Positions 34,675 to 42,799 of a stretch of 64,000 nucleotides of DNA are shown piece after piece (within the stretch, counting starts at the first letter, position 1; every line of letters starts with the position of its first letter). The stretch comes from Thermocatellispora tengchongensis (GTDB lineage Bacteria > Actinomycetota > Actinomycetes > Streptosporangiales > Streptosporangiaceae), in contig NZ_JACHGN010000029.1 in the NCBI RefSeq assembly GCF_014202315.1, positions 91,192 to 155,191 on the forward strand. The letters run 5' to 3'. A program made the position numbers and the translations under genes. The notes beneath the pieces are model-generated. The model was not told the origin of the DNA and did no database searches. It was given only the letters and a program-made list of their open reading frames with translations.

Positions 34675-35691
34675 TCAGTACTGCTCGGTCTCGACGTAGC
34701 GGCTGTCGTCGTCGTCGCTGTAGTCGCCGGCCACCGCGCTCGGGTCGAACCCGGGCGGGGAGTCCTTGAGCGCGAGCGACATCTCGTGCAGCTTCTGCTT
34801 GACCTCTTCGATGGACTTGGCGCCGAAGTTCCTTATGTCCAGCAGGTCCTGCTCGCTGCGCGCGACCAGCTCGCCCACCGTGTGGATGCCCTCGCGCTTG
34901 AGGCAGTTGTAGGAGCGGACCGTGAGGTTCAGCTCCTCGATCGGCAGCGCGAGGTCGGCGGCGAGCGCGGCGTCCGTCGGGGACGGGCCGATGTCGATGC
35001 CCTCGGCCTCGACGTTGAGCTCGCGGGCCAGGCCGAACAGCTCGACCAGGGTCTTGCCCGCGGAGGCCACGGCGTCGCGCGGCTTCATGCTGGGCTTGGT
35101 CTCGACGTCCAGGATCAGCCGGTCGAAGTCGGTACGCTGCTCGACACGCGTCGCCTCGACCTTGTAGGTGACCTTCAGCACCGGGGAGTAGATGGAGTCG
35201 ATCGGAATCCGGCCGATCTCCTGGCCCGGCTGCTTGTTCTGCGCGGCGGAGACGTAGCCGCGGCCGCGCTCGACGGTGAGCTCCATCTCCAGCTTCGCCT
35301 TGCCGTTCAGGGTGGCGATGCGGAGCTCGGGGTTGTGCACCTCGACACCGGCCGGGGGCGCGATGTCGGCCGCGGTGACCTCACCGGGGCCCTGCTTGCG
35401 CAGGTACATGACCACGGGCTCGTCGTGCTCGGAGGAGACGACCAGCTCCTTGAGGTTCAGGATGATGTCGGTGACATCCTCCTTGACCCCGGGCACGGTC
35501 GAGAACTCGTGCAGCACGCCCTCGATGCGGATGCTGGTGACGGCCGCCCCCGGGATGGAGGACAGCAGCGTGCGCCGCAGCGAGTTGCCGATGGTGTAGC
35601 CGAAACCGGGCTCCAGCGGCTCGATGACGAACCTGGAGCGGGTCTCCTCAAGGGACTCCTCGAGGAGGGTGGGACGCTGAGCGATCAGCAT
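34675..35691 (-). CDS. rpoA: DNA-directed RNA polymerase subunit alpha
   Basis: 338 residues, normal length. The N-terminal domain (about 1-230) contains [21 protein letters not shown] for dimerisation and beta/beta' binding. The C-terminal domain (about 245-315) has [14 protein letters not shown] and [12 protein letters not shown], which bind UP elements and regulators. The tail ends in acidic residues. It lies in the alpha operon between rpsD and rplQ. Confidence 0.98.
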   Translation of the reverse strand: MLIAQRPTLLEESLEETRSRFVIEPLEPGFGYTIGNSLRRTLLSSIPGAAVTSIRIEGVLHEFSTVPGVKEDVTDIILNLKELVVSSEHDEPVVMYLRKQGPGEVTAADIAPPAGVEVHNPELRIATLNGKAKLEMELTVERGRGYVSAAQNKQPGQEIGRIPIDSIYSPVLKVTYKVEATRVEQRTDFDRLILDVETKPSMKPRDAVASAGKTLVELFGLARELNVEAEGIDIGPSPTDAALAADLALPIEELNLTVRSYNCLKREGIHTVGELVARSEQDLLDIRNFGAKSIEEVKQKLHEMSLALKDSPPGFDPSAVAGDYSDDDDSRYVETEQY

Positions 35692-35753
35692 GTGGGTTCT
35701 CCCCTTTGTTCCACGGCGCCCGCCATATGACGCCGTCGGTGTATCAAGCCTAT

Positions 35754-35789
35754 GCCGTACGGCCGGCCCGCGGCGGCCGGACGTACGGC
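35754..35789 (-). promoter_or_regulatory. Hairpin between rpsD and rpoA
   Basis: Arms GCCGTACG (35754-35761) and CGTACGGC (35782-35789) enclose an inner CCGGCC/GGCCGG hairpin. It lies in the 118-bp gap just after the rpsD stop. It may be a processing site or attenuator inside the operon. Confidence 0.5.
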
Positions 35790-35809
35790 ACAGGATCGAG
35801 CGCTACCCC

Positions 35810-36436
35810 TTACTTGGAGTAGAGCTCGACGATGAGCTGCTCCTGGACCTGCGTGTCGATCTGCTGCCGGACCGGGAGCTGGTGCACGAGGATGCGCATG
35901 GCGTCGGGCACGACGCCCAGCCACGCCGGGATCGTGCGGTCGCCCGCGGTCGCCCGCGCGACCTCGTACGGCATCAGGTTGCGCGACTTCTCGCGGACCT
36001 CGATGATGTCGTGCTCGCGAACGCGGTAGGACGGGATGTTGACCTTCTTGCCGTTCACGAGGATGTGGCCGTGGCGCACCTGCTGGCGGGCCGCGTCGCG
36101 CGACTCGGCGAAGCCGGCGCGGTAGACCACGTTGTCGAGGCGGCTCTCCAGGATCTGCAGGAGGTTCTCGCCGGTCTTGCCCGCCTTGCGGTTGGCCTCG
36201 ACGTAGTAGTTGTGGAACTGCTTCTCCAGCACGCCGTAGATGCGGCGGGTCTTCTGCTTCTCGCGGAGCTGGAGCTGGTACTCCGACTCCTTGGGACGCC
36301 CGCGGCCGTGCTCACCCGGCGGGTAGGGCCGGATCTCGATCGGGCACTTCGCGGACTCACACTTCTTGCCCTTGAGGAAGAGCTTGGTCTTCTCGCGGCG
36401 GCAGAGCTTGCAGTCAGCTCCGGTGTAACGAGCCAT
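35810..36436 (-). CDS. rpsD: 30S ribosomal protein S4
   Basis: 208 residues. The N-terminal zinc site is complete (C9, C12, C26, C31), so this is the zinc-containing form. The S4 RNA-binding domain (about 98-165) includes [12 protein letters not shown] and [23 protein letters not shown]4 starts 16S rRNA assembly and often represses the alpha operon. Confidence 0.97.
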   Translation of the reverse strand: MARYTGADCKLCRREKTKLFLKGKKCESAKCPIEIRPYPPGEHGRGRPKESEYQLQLREKQKTRRIYGVLEKQFHNYYVEANRKAGKTGENLLQILESRLDNVVYRAGFAESRDAARQQVRHGHILVNGKKVNIPSYRVREHDIIEVREKSRNLMPYEVARATAGDRTIPAWLGVVPDAMRILVHQLPVRQQIDTQVQEQLIVELYSK

Positions 36437-36456
36437 ATCTCCGTAGTCTCCTGGCC

Positions 36457-36861
36457 TCAGACGCGCCGGCGCTTGGGCGGACGGCAGCCGTTGTGCGGAA
36501 CGGGGGTGACGTCCTGGATCGAGCCGACCTCCAGGCCGGTGGCCTGCAGCGAGCGGATCGCGGTCTCGCGGCCGGAGCCCGGACCCTTGACGAAGACGTC
36601 GACCTTGCGCATGCCGTGCTCCATGGCGCGGCGCGCGGCGTTCTCCGCGGCCATCTGCGCGGCGAACGGGGTGGACTTACGGGAGCCCTTGAACCCGACG
36701 TGGCCGGCGCTGGCCCAGGAGATCACGTTCCCCTGAGGGTCGGTGATCGAGACGATCGTGTTGTTGAACGTGCTCTTGATGTGGGCGTGCCCGTGAGCGA
36801 CGTTCTTCTTTTCCTTGCGGCGCACCTTCTTGGGCGCACCCTGGCGGCTCTTAGGAGGCAT
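36457..36861 (-). CDS. rpsK: 30S ribosomal protein S11
   Basis: 134 residues, full length, with the signatures [30 protein letters not shown] and the C-terminal [13 protein letters not shown]. It lies at the platform of the 30S subunit next to the Shine-Dalgarno helix. It lies between rpsM and rpsD, as usual. Confidence 0.97.
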   Translation of the reverse strand: MPPKSRQGAPKKVRRKEKKNVAHGHAHIKSTFNNTIVSITDPQGNVISWASAGHVGFKGSRKSTPFAAQMAAENAARRAMEHGMRKVDVFVKGPGSGRETAIRSLQATGLEVGSIQDVTPVPHNGCRPPKRRRV

Positions 36862-36903
36862 GTGTTGCGATTCTCCGAAAGGTGGTCGGTCCCGCTGCGC
36901 GGA

Positions 36904-37284
36904 CTACTTCTTACCGGGCTTCTTCTTGCCGGCCACGGTCTTCTTCTTGCCCTTGCGAGTACGGGCGTTGGTCTGCGTGCGCTGACCGTGCACGGGAAGA
37001 CCGCGGCGGTGCCGGATGCCCTGGTAGCAGCCGATCTCGATCTTGCGGCGGATGTCGGCCTGCACCTCTCGGCGGAGGTCACCTTCGATCTTGAAGTTGG
37101 CCTCGATGTAGTCACGCAGCGGGACGAGCTCCTCGTCCGTCAGCTGGTGCACACGCAGGTCGCCGCTGATGCCGGTGGCCTTCAGCGTCTCCAGCGCGCG
37201 GGTGCGGCCGATGCCGTAAATGTAGGTGAGAGCGACCTCGATCCGCTTGTCGCGGGGGAGGTCGACGCCAACCAGGCGAGCCAT
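36904..37284 (-). CDS. rpsM: 30S ribosomal protein S13
   Basis: 126 residues from the ATG at 37284 ([14 protein letters not shown]), preceded by AAGGAG. A frame extending to 37419 crosses the inter-cistronic hairpins and is not used. [10 protein letters not shown] and [20 protein letters not shown] are S13 motifs. The basic C-terminal tail reaches the P site. First gene after the rpmJ-rpsM leader region. Confidence 0.97.
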   Translation of the reverse strand: MARLVGVDLPRDKRIEVALTYIYGIGRTRALETLKATGISGDLRVHQLTDEELVPLRDYIEANFKIEGDLRREVQADIRRKIEIGCYQGIRHRRGLPVHGQRTQTNARTRKGKKKTVAGKKKPGKK

Positions 37285-37378
37285 GGCGGGCATTCTCCTT
37301 CTGTGTGGCGGAGGTCTTGACGCCGCACCGCCCCTCCCCATGCCCGGGGTGAGGGCCCCGGCCTCCGACCGGGGGTCT

Positions 37379-37411
37379 CCCGCGCCGTACGGCCTGGGCC
37401 GTACGCGCGGG
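37379..37411 (-). promoter_or_regulatory. Hairpin upstream of rpsM
   Basis: CCCGCG and CGTACGGCC pair with GGCCGTACG and CGCGGG, with one bulged C and a very short loop. It is in the 224-bp gap between rpmJ and rpsM, 95 nt before rpsM. Possible regulatory leader or processing site. Confidence 0.5.
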
Positions 37412-37451
37412 CGTGCCACGCCTTGTTACGTTCTGTGCCCCCTCATGCGTC

Positions 37452-37487
37452 GAGTCCGCCATGCGCGTGAGCGCAGTCAGCGGACTC
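37452..37487 (-). promoter_or_regulatory. Branched hairpin after rpmJ
   Basis: GAGTCCGC (37452-37459) pairs with GCGGACTC (37480-37487) around an inner TGCGC/GCGCA hairpin with a GTGA loop. It lies 21 nt past the rpmJ stop and may terminate or attenuate infA-rpmJ transcription. Confidence 0.55.
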
Positions 37488-37508
37488 TGAAAGGGGGCCG
37501 TGCGGCGA

Positions 37509-37622
37509 CTAGCCCTGGCGCTGCTTGTGGCGCAGGTTGTCGCAGATCACCATGACGCGACCGTGCCGGCGGATCACCTTGCACTTGTCGCAGATCTTCT
37601 TGACGCTCGGCTTGACCTTCAT
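37509..37622 (-). CDS. rpmJ: 50S ribosomal protein L36
   Basis: 37 residues, too short for many ORF callers. The protein starts [19 protein letters not shown] and contains the zinc ligands C11, C14, C27 and H32, so it is the zinc-binding form. It lies 26 bp downstream of infA, which is the conserved order. Confidence 0.97.
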   Translation of the reverse strand: MKVKPSVKKICDKCKVIRRHGRVMVICDNLRHKQRQG

Positions 37623-37648
37623 AGTCCTTACTTCGTTCCTCAGACGGC

Positions 37649-37870
37649 TTACTTGTATCTGTAGACGATCCGCCCACGAGTGAGGTCGTAGGGGCTCAGT
37701 TCGACGACAACCCGGTCGTCGGGCAGGATCCGGATGTAGTGCATCCGCATCCTTCCGCTGATGTGGGCCAGGACCTTGTGCCCGTTGTCGAGCTGCACCC
37801 GGAACATGGCGTTCGGGAGCGACTCGACCACAGTGCCCTCGATCTCGATGGCGCCGTCTTTCTTGGGCAA
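37649..37870 (-). CDS. infA: Translation initiation factor IF-1
   Basis: 73 residues beginning at a TTG codon at 37870, where relatives have ATG ([14 protein letters not shown]). GAGGGA lies 2 nt upstream. The longer frame adds unconserved residues. One OB-fold domain with [14 protein letters not shown] and [11 protein letters not shown]-1 blocks the A site during initiation. First gene of the infA-rpmJ-alpha operon. Confidence 0.96.
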   Translation of the reverse strand: MPKKDGAIEIEGTVVESLPNAMFRVQLDNGHKVLAHISGRMRMHYIRILPDDRVVVELSPYDLTRGRIVYRYK

Positions 37871-38001
37871 TGTCCCTCGCGTTTCACTGATCGGTCGTCT
37901 GAGGCATCGGCACACTACGCAGCCGCGACCACGCACTTCGAGAGAGCGGCACCCGCCCGGGGTGCGCGATGAGTGCAATGGTCATAGTGAACCGACAAAG
38001 A

Positions 38002-38031
38002 AGTGTACGGCACCGCCGAGGAAAATGCGAA
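38002..38031 (-). promoter_or_regulatory. Possible promoter of infA
   Basis: TTCGCA (38026-38031) and TACACT (38002-38007) on the minus strand, 18 bp apart, in a relatively AT-rich stretch (about 37975-38040) 130 nt upstream of the infA start. The -35 is poor. Confidence 0.35.
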
Positions 38032-38120
38032 ATCCACAACCGATGCCAGCACACCCGCAGGCCCCGAGCCTACCCCACCCCCACCATGCCCACGCCCACC
38101 CCACCCGGGGGACGCCCCGG

Positions 38121-38379
38121 GCGTGCCGCGCCGGCCGGCGTGCCGAGGCGCCGACCGGTGTACCCGCGCCCCGACCGGCGTGACCGTGCACCGACCGGCG
38201 TGCCCGCGCCCCGACCGGCGTGACCGGGCACCGGCCGGCGTACCCGCGCCCCGACCGGCGTACCCGCGCCCCGACCGGCGTACCCGCGCCCCGGCCGGCG
38301 TACCCGCACGCCGACGGCGTACCCGCACGCCGACCGGCGTGCCGAGGCGCCGGCCGGCGTGACCGCGCGCCGACGGGTG
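38121..38379. repeat. 20-bp minisatellite, 13 copies
   Basis: Thirteen tandem units of the type TACCCGCGCCCCGACCGGCG. Variants alter mainly the first half (TGACC, TGCCG) and CCGACC versus CCGGCC. One copy is 19 bp. The period is not a codon multiple, so the array is non-coding. It lies between infA and the accessory SDR gene. Confidence 0.92.
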
Positions 38380-38734
38380 TGCCAGGTGCGCTCGGTGGCA
38401 CATCCTGGCCAACGGTGCATCTTCCCCAGCGGATCTTCCGCAATGCGGGATGGGACGGGTGACGGAACCCGTGCCAACGTGCCCCTCCCGCCCCCTCCTG
38501 GCGAGCGCACACACCTGCGCGCCGTGCGGTGTCCCCAGGTAGCCCTCCGGTGCGCGCTGGGAGTGGGCGGGATGTGCGCGCTCTGCCGGGATCTGCGCGG
38601 TTTGTCGCGATGTCCGCCGCCTGCCGGGCTGTGTCGCGGTGTGCCGGGCTGTGTCGCGGTGTGCGCGTTCGAGGAGGCGGTGGAAGGAGCGCATTCGCCA
38701 GGCGCCCTTCCCCGGAGCGGGGCGGGCCGGCCGG
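38380..38734. other. Non-coding stretch downstream of the SDR gene
   Basis: About 350 bp with no credible gene. A 20-bp unit (GCCGGGCTGTGTCGCGGTGT) is directly duplicated at about 38624-38663. Otherwise I see only GC-rich sequence open in several frames. Confidence 0.4.
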
Positions 38735-39415
38735 TCAGGCGTTGAAGACGGCCTCGGATCGGTCGCGGTTTTCGTGCAGGTCCCAGTACAGGGGGGCGAT
38801 CTGCTCGGGCGTGGCCGTCGGGCTGCCTTCCGGGCCGCCCCCGCCGATCCAGACGTTGATCACCACGTGCGCGGCGTACACGCCGCTGCCGGCCAGTTCC
38901 TTGTTCAGGTTGATCACCCAGTTGCGCAGAGCTGCTTGGGCCGGGTTGGCGTTGCCGAACATCGGCACCGGGTCCACGGAACCGCCGCCGGCGGTGAACA
39001 GCAGGGTCCCGGCGCCCGCCTCGCGCATCGCGGGCAGCACCGCCTGGGCCGCCGTGATGGCGCCGTAGAAGGCGTACTCGATCATCGGCTGCAGATTGTC
39101 CACCGTGACCTCCGAGGGGGCGGCCAGGGTGAGGCCGGGCACCGGGGAATGCGGGGCCGGCGAGTACTCCAGCACGTCGATGCCGCCGAAGCGGGTCTTG
39201 GCCGCGTCCAGGGCATCGGTCAGTGAGGCGCGGTCGAGGATGTCGGCGGGGAACGCGGCGGCCGTGATGCCTTCCTGGCCGAGCCGGCCGGCCAGCGTTT
39301 CCAGCTTCTCCTTGGTACGGGCGATCAGGGCGACGTCGAAGCCGCGGCTGCCGAAGGTGCGGGCGATGGCCAGGCCCATGCCGGGGCCGGCGCCGACGAT
39401 GGCGAGAGTGGGCAC
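38735..39415 (-). CDS. Divergent short-chain dehydrogenase/reductase
   Basis: 226 residues from the GTG at 39415. The Rossmann nucleotide-binding loop is VGAGPGMGLAIA (7-18), with FPADILD in the adenine region. Where classical SDRs have the catalytic Tyr-x-x-x-Lys, this protein reads GNANPAQAALRNW, with no Tyr or Lys. So it is either inactive, uses another chemistry, or only binds NAD(P). Similar SDRs are often encoded next to HxlR regulators, as here. Substrate unknown. Confidence 0.8.
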   Translation of the reverse strand: MPTLAIVGAGPGMGLAIARTFGSRGFDVALIARTKEKLETLAGRLGQEGITAAAFPADILDRASLTDALDAAKTRFGGIDVLEYSPAPHSPVPGLTLAAPSEVTVDNLQPMIEYAFYGAITAAQAVLPAMREAGAGTLLFTAGGGSVDPVPMFGNANPAQAALRNWVINLNKELAGSGVYAAHVVINVWIGGGGPEGSPTATPEQIAPLYWDLHENRDRSEAVFNA

Positions 39416-39495
39416 AGTGAGATCTCTTCCGTGTTGTGACCGCCGGGACATGCGCAGATCGGATGCCCGGCCGGCGCGTGGATCAGGTGTGCTGA

Positions 39496-39793
39496 TCAGG
39501 CGTGGGCGACGTGGTCAGCGCGAACCGCGCAGCCGTCCGGGCCGCAGATCGCCGCGTCGTTGCCGGCGACGAGAACGTTCGAGTGGGTCTCGTCCCAGAC
39601 CTGGCGCAGGATGCCGAGCAGGGTGTCGGTGTCCTGTGCTCCGGGAAGGGCGTATCGGCCGTCGACCACGATGTACGGCGTGCCGGTGGCGCCCAGACGC
39701 CGCGCCGTCTTCCACGGCGCGGTCCAGGCGGTGGCTGCCCAGGCCGCACCAGGGGCAGGCGATCTCGGTCCATATCTCGCTCTCATGGCGCAC
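39496..39793 (-). pseudogene. Degraded DsbA/FrnE-like thiol oxidoreductase
   Basis: Two pieces of a DsbA-family protein lie in different frames. The 5' part reads RHESEIWTEIACPWCGLGSH, with the CxxC active site (CPWC). The 3' part reads RRLGATGTPYIVVDGRYALP, followed by a helix LLGILRQVWDETH. These are the beginning and end of the FrnE-type fold. Some 130 residues of the helical insertion that normally separate them are missing, and the frame shifts at about 39700. The gene is therefore broken by deletion plus frameshift. Confidence 0.7.
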
Positions 39794-39802
39794 CCCCAAT
39801 TC

Positions 39803-39819
39803 CTACGTTTTGTGCGTAG
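39803..39819. promoter_or_regulatory. Possible operator in the divergent region
   Basis: A 5-bp inverted repeat CTACG/CGTAG with a TTTTGTG spacer lies between the broken DsbA-like gene and the HxlR regulator gene. Its place in a divergent promoter region suggests an HxlR binding site, but the repeat is short. Confidence 0.3.
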
Positions 39820-39891
39820 CGCCATGATGGACCAGTATGGAAGGCCGTACAAAAGGCACATCGATGTGCGCGCCGGAAGGGAATGTGCGCC

Positions 39892-40293
39892 ATGGACGTC
39901 GCAGCCCGGTCAGGTGCCTCAGCAGACCGAGGACCGTGCGCCGGCATCCCCGCCGAGCAGATGGACTTCATCCGCCAGGTACTGGACCGCGTCGGGGACA
40001 AGTGGAGCCTGCTGGTGATCGCCGCACTTGAGGCCGGCCCGCTGCGCTACACCGACCTGCAGCGCCACGTCCCCGGCATCTCACAGCGGATGCTCACCCT
40101 GACCGTGCGCCAGCTCCAGCAGGACGGCTTGGTGACCCGGACCGCCTACGCGGAGGTGCCGCCGCGTGTGGAGTACGCCCTCACCTCCCTGGGCCGCAGC
40201 CTCCACCACATCGTCACGTCCCTGATCACCTGGGTCGCCGACCACCACGGCCAGATCCGCGAACACCGGGCCCACACCGCCACCAGGCCCTGA
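39892..40293 (+). CDS. HxlR-family winged-helix transcriptional regulator
   Basis: 133 residues from the ATG at 39892 (an ATG at 39883 is too close to the GGAAGG to use it well). The HxlR core is FIRQVLDRVGDKWSLLVIAAL, LRYTDLQRHVPGISQRMLT (recognition helix) and LQQDGLVTRTAYAEVPPRVEYALT (wing). A cysteine lies near the N-terminus (RGPCAGIP), a feature used for redox or electrophile sensing in some family members. It probably controls the divergent SDR and DsbA-like genes. Sensing is inference. Confidence 0.88.
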   Translation: MDVAARSGASADRGPCAGIPAEQMDFIRQVLDRVGDKWSLLVIAALEAGPLRYTDLQRHVPGISQRMLTLTVRQLQQDGLVTRTAYAEVPPRVEYALTSLGRSLHHIVTSLITWVADHHGQIREHRAHTATRP

Positions 40294-40399
40294 TGCCCGG
40301 CCCGTGGCCAGTGCACGCGGGTGGTCCGGGCGCGGGTGGTCGGACAGGGGGTGTCGGTGAGAAGCGCGTCACCAGGCCCAACGAGCGCGTTCGCCCAGC

Positions 40400-40642
40400 T
40401 CAGCCATGCTGGCCCAGGGGACAGAATGTGAGTCCTGTAGGGCCCGTGCTCCCGGATGCGAAGCTCTGACCAGGTATAACGTGCACGCGTGTACCTGGTG
40501 ACAGCGGTCTTACCGACACCGCGTCCTGCATGGTGACGCTCGCCGCGGCGGTGGTGGCGGCCTGCGTGGGCGCGGCGGCCACGCCGATGGACAGTGCCGC
40601 CACGACGGCGGCGCCGGCGACGATGGTACGGATCTTGGCCAC
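40400..40642 (-). CDS. Small secreted protein of unknown function
   Basis: 80 residues from a GTG with a GGGGG stretch upstream. Residues 1-28 (MAKIRTIVAGAAVVAALSIG through PTQA) are a Sec signal peptide. The mature part of about 50 residues (QDAVSVRPLSPGTRVHV and on) has one cysteine and no known motif. It could be a truncated relative of a larger exported protein. The signal peptide is convincing, the rest is uncertain. Confidence 0.5.
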   Translation of the reverse strand: MAKIRTIVAGAAVVAALSIGVAAAPTQAATTAAASVTMQDAVSVRPLSPGTRVHVIPGQSFASGSTGPTGLTFCPLGQHG

Positions 40643-40713
40643 GGTGTCCGCCCCCTATTCGGGGCGGCCCCTCCCTTGCCCGGCACCGCACACACAGGCA
40701 CCCGGAGACAAGC

Positions 40714-40746
40714 ACGAGGCCCGCAGGCTCTGCCTGCGGGCCTCGT
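40714..40746 (-). terminator. Strong hairpin after the aromatic secreted gene
   Basis: A perfect 15-bp stem (ACGAGGCCCGCAGGC with its complement) and a TCT loop, 40 bp past the stop of the minus-strand gene at 40786. The minus strand continues GCTTGTCT. Confidence 0.75.
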
Positions 40747-40785
40747 TACGTCTGGAACCCCCTGTCAACCCCCCTGAGCGGGTGG

Positions 40786-41241
40786 TTACCAGAGCTGACG
40801 GTAGCCGCTGAAGTCGTCGCGGAAGCCGTCACCCTCCGAGACGCCCACCCAGAAGTGCTTGGCCTTGAAGAACTTCTTGTTGTAGTCGAACTTGCCGAAG
40901 GTCTTGTACCGGTCGAAGTGGGTGCGGCCGAACCGGTCGATGTACTTGACCCAGAAGTAGCTGTACTCGCGGTCGCGGTCGAGGTCGAACAGCGAGCCCT
41001 TGACGTAGTACCAGCCGTCCTTCTTGTACCAGAAGCCCTTGAAGTAGGACCGCTTGCCGAAGCTCTCGCCGCGGCCGAAGTCGGAGAAGTACTTGAAGTT
41101 GTGGAACTTGGGCGCCGACGCCTGGGCGGTGGCCGTGGTGACGGCCGTCTCGGCGTTCGCCGCGGCGGGGGCGAGGGCCACGCCGGCGGCGAGGGAGCCG
41201 ACGATCGCGGTGCCGGCGAGAATGCTGCGAAGGGTACGCAA
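40786..41241 (-). CDS. Secreted aromatic- and lysine-rich small protein
   Basis: 151 residues from a TTG. The AGGAGG 7 nt upstream fixes this start, as no ATG or GTG is suitably placed. Residues 1-30 are a signal peptide ending at AAANA. The mature part from KFHNFKYFSDFGRGESF onward has about 34 aromatic residues (F, Y, W) in some 107, interleaved with K, R and D. No cysteine, no known fold or motif. It resembles the other secreted repeat protein of the window only in being aromatic, charged and exported. Function unknown. Confidence 0.75.
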   Translation of the reverse strand: MRTLRSILAGTAIVGSLAAGVALAPAAANAETAVTTATAQASAPKFHNFKYFSDFGRGESFGKRSYFKGFWYKKDGWYYVKGSLFDLDRDREYSYFWVKYIDRFGRTHFDRYKTFGKFDYNKKFFKAKHFWVGVSEGDGFRDDFSGYRQLW

Positions 41242-41379
41242 CGTCTTTCCTCCTGACGAGTTGGATTCTCTCTCCGGAGGAGCCTTTTCGGTGCTGCTCG
41301 CTCCGGACAGCCATCACGTTAGGAAGGAGAGAAGTATCGTTCTGCGCACGAGTTCACACTCGACGCCGGGCGTGCACTA

Positions 41380-41838
41380 TTACGGGCTCGATCGCCGGGA
41401 ATCGCCGGATCCCAGCCCGGTGGCCAGGGTGATGACCAGCAGGACAACGCCCCACGGGCCCATCACCCACAGCGGCCAGGGGTAGACGGGGCCGTCGCTG
41501 GACATGCTCACCAGCACCCAGATCACCCAGTTGATGCCGCTGGCCATGGCCCAGGGCACCCACATCGCGCTCAGGGTCTGGGCCCGTTTGCGGGACTTCT
41601 GGGCGCGCTTGGCGGGGGTTTCGGCGCGCTCGCGGTAGAGGCGGAGGTCGGTCGCGGGCAGGTCGTTGGTGAGCACGGCGAGCTCGCCGTAGGTCTTGCT
41701 CTGGTAGAGGCGTTCGAGGCGCTCGTCGAACTCCTCCGAGGTCAGCCGGCCTTCGGCGAAGTTCTCGCGTAGTACCTGGGCGACCCGATCGCGGTCAGCG
41801 TCGGACGCCCTCATCTCCGGGCTCTGCGCCATCGCCAC
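41380..41838 (-). CDS. DUF1707 protein with two membrane segments
   Basis: 152 residues from a GTG at 41838 (internal ATGs at 41832 and 41814 are also possible). The N-terminal DUF1707 domain reads MRASDADRDRVAQVLRENFA, EGRLTSEEFDERL and YQSKTYGELAVLTNDLP. Two hydrophobic segments follow (WVPWAMASGINWVIWVLVSM and PLWVMGPWGVVLLVITLATG). The domain is common in actinobacteria and thought to mediate interactions. Its role is not established. The start overlaps the end of map, indicating co-transcription. Confidence 0.8.
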   Translation of the reverse strand: MAMAQSPEMRASDADRDRVAQVLRENFAEGRLTSEEFDERLERLYQSKTYGELAVLTNDLPATDLRLYRERAETPAKRAQKSRKRAQTLSAMWVPWAMASGINWVIWVLVSMSSDGPVYPWPLWVMGPWGVVLLVITLATGLGSGDSRRSSP

Positions 41839-42655
41839 TCACTCCCGCGCCGAGAAGTTCACTCAGTCGTGCCCGTCCGCCGTCGAGCGCGGTAAGCACC
41901 CAAGGTCCATTATGTGTCACGGCCACGCTGTGCTCGAAGTGCGCCGAGGGCTTGCCGTCCAGGGTGACGACGGTCCACTCGTCGGCCAGCACCCGGGTGC
42001 GGTCGGTGCCCAGGTTGACCATGGGCTCGATCGCCAGGCACATGCCGGCCTCGAAGCGCGGGCCTCGGCTCGGCCGGCCGTGGTTGGCCACCCAGGGGTC
42101 CATGTGCATCTCGGTGCCGATCCCGTGGCCCCCGTACTCCTGGGGGATGCCGTAGCGGCCCTGACGGCGTACGTAACGCTCGATCTCGAAGCCGACGTCG
42201 GACAGGTGCCGCCCCACCGTCAGCGCCGCGATACCGCGCCACATGGCCTCCTCGGTGACCCGCATCAGCTCGGTCAGCTTGGGGTCCACCTCGCCGACCG
42301 GGATGGTGATCGCGGAGTCGCCGTGCCAGCCGTCCAGGATGGCGCCGCAGTCGATGGAGATGATGTCGCCCTCGCGCAGCTTGCGGGCGTCGGTGGGGAT
42401 GCCGTGCACCACCTCGTCGTTGACCGAGGCGCAGATCGTCGCCGGGTAGCCCTGGTAGCCCTTGAACGAGGGGATCGCGCCCTCGGCGCGGATCGCCTCC
42501 TCCGCGACCGCGTCCAGGTCCAGCGGCGTCATGCCCGGCTGGACCGTGTTGCGCAGCAGTTCCAGCGTCCGCCCGACCACCAGGCCGGCCGCGCGCATCT
42601 TCTCCAGTTGCTCCGGCGTCTTGACCTGAATTCCGTGCTTGTTCTTCTTGAACAC
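41795..42655 (-). CDS. map: Methionine aminopeptidase type I
   Basis: 286 residues from a GTG with AGGGGG 8 nt upstream. It removes N-terminal methionine from new proteins. The dinuclear metal ligands are in DIISIDCGAILDGWHGDSAI, GGHGIGTEMH and CLAIEPMV. The C-terminal 20 residues extend past the usual end and overlap the DUF1707 gene. A very strong hairpin separates it from adk, so it is transcribed apart from secY-adk. Confidence 0.96.
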   Translation of the reverse strand: MFKKNKHGIQVKTPEQLEKMRAAGLVVGRTLELLRNTVQPGMTPLDLDAVAEEAIRAEGAIPSFKGYQGYPATICASVNDEVVHGIPTDARKLREGDIISIDCGAILDGWHGDSAITIPVGEVDPKLTELMRVTEEAMWRGIAALTVGRHLSDVGFEIERYVRRQGRYGIPQEYGGHGIGTEMHMDPWVANHGRPSRGPRFEAGMCLAIEPMVNLGTDRTRVLADEWTVVTLDGKPSAHFEHSVAVTHNGPWVLTALDGGRARLSELLGAGVSGDGAEPGDEGVRR

Positions 42656-42727
42656 CTATGGCACCCCCTGGGGTGGTTGAACGGGCGACACGTGCTCCCA
42701 ATTCCCCCGATTCTGCCCTAAACCGCA

Positions 42728-42762
42728 ACACGCCACTCCCGGCTCTGCCGGGAGTGGCGTGT
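42728..42762 (-). terminator. Terminator of secY-adk
   Basis: A perfect 16-bp stem (ACACGCCACTCCCGGC with its complement) and a TCT loop. On the minus strand it is followed by TGCGGTTTAGG. Located 38 bp past the adk stop. Confidence 0.85.
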
Positions 42763-42799
42763 GAGGCAGGAGTCGGCGCCCCCGTCCGGGAGCACCCGC

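Noticed and set aside
38121..38379. Possible CRISPR array
   Set aside because: Units follow each other directly without unique spacers, vary in sequence, and no cas gene is near.
39515..39861. Two short minus-strand frames as separate genes
   Set aside because: They carry the two ends of one DsbA-like fold in different frames, so a single broken gene explains both.
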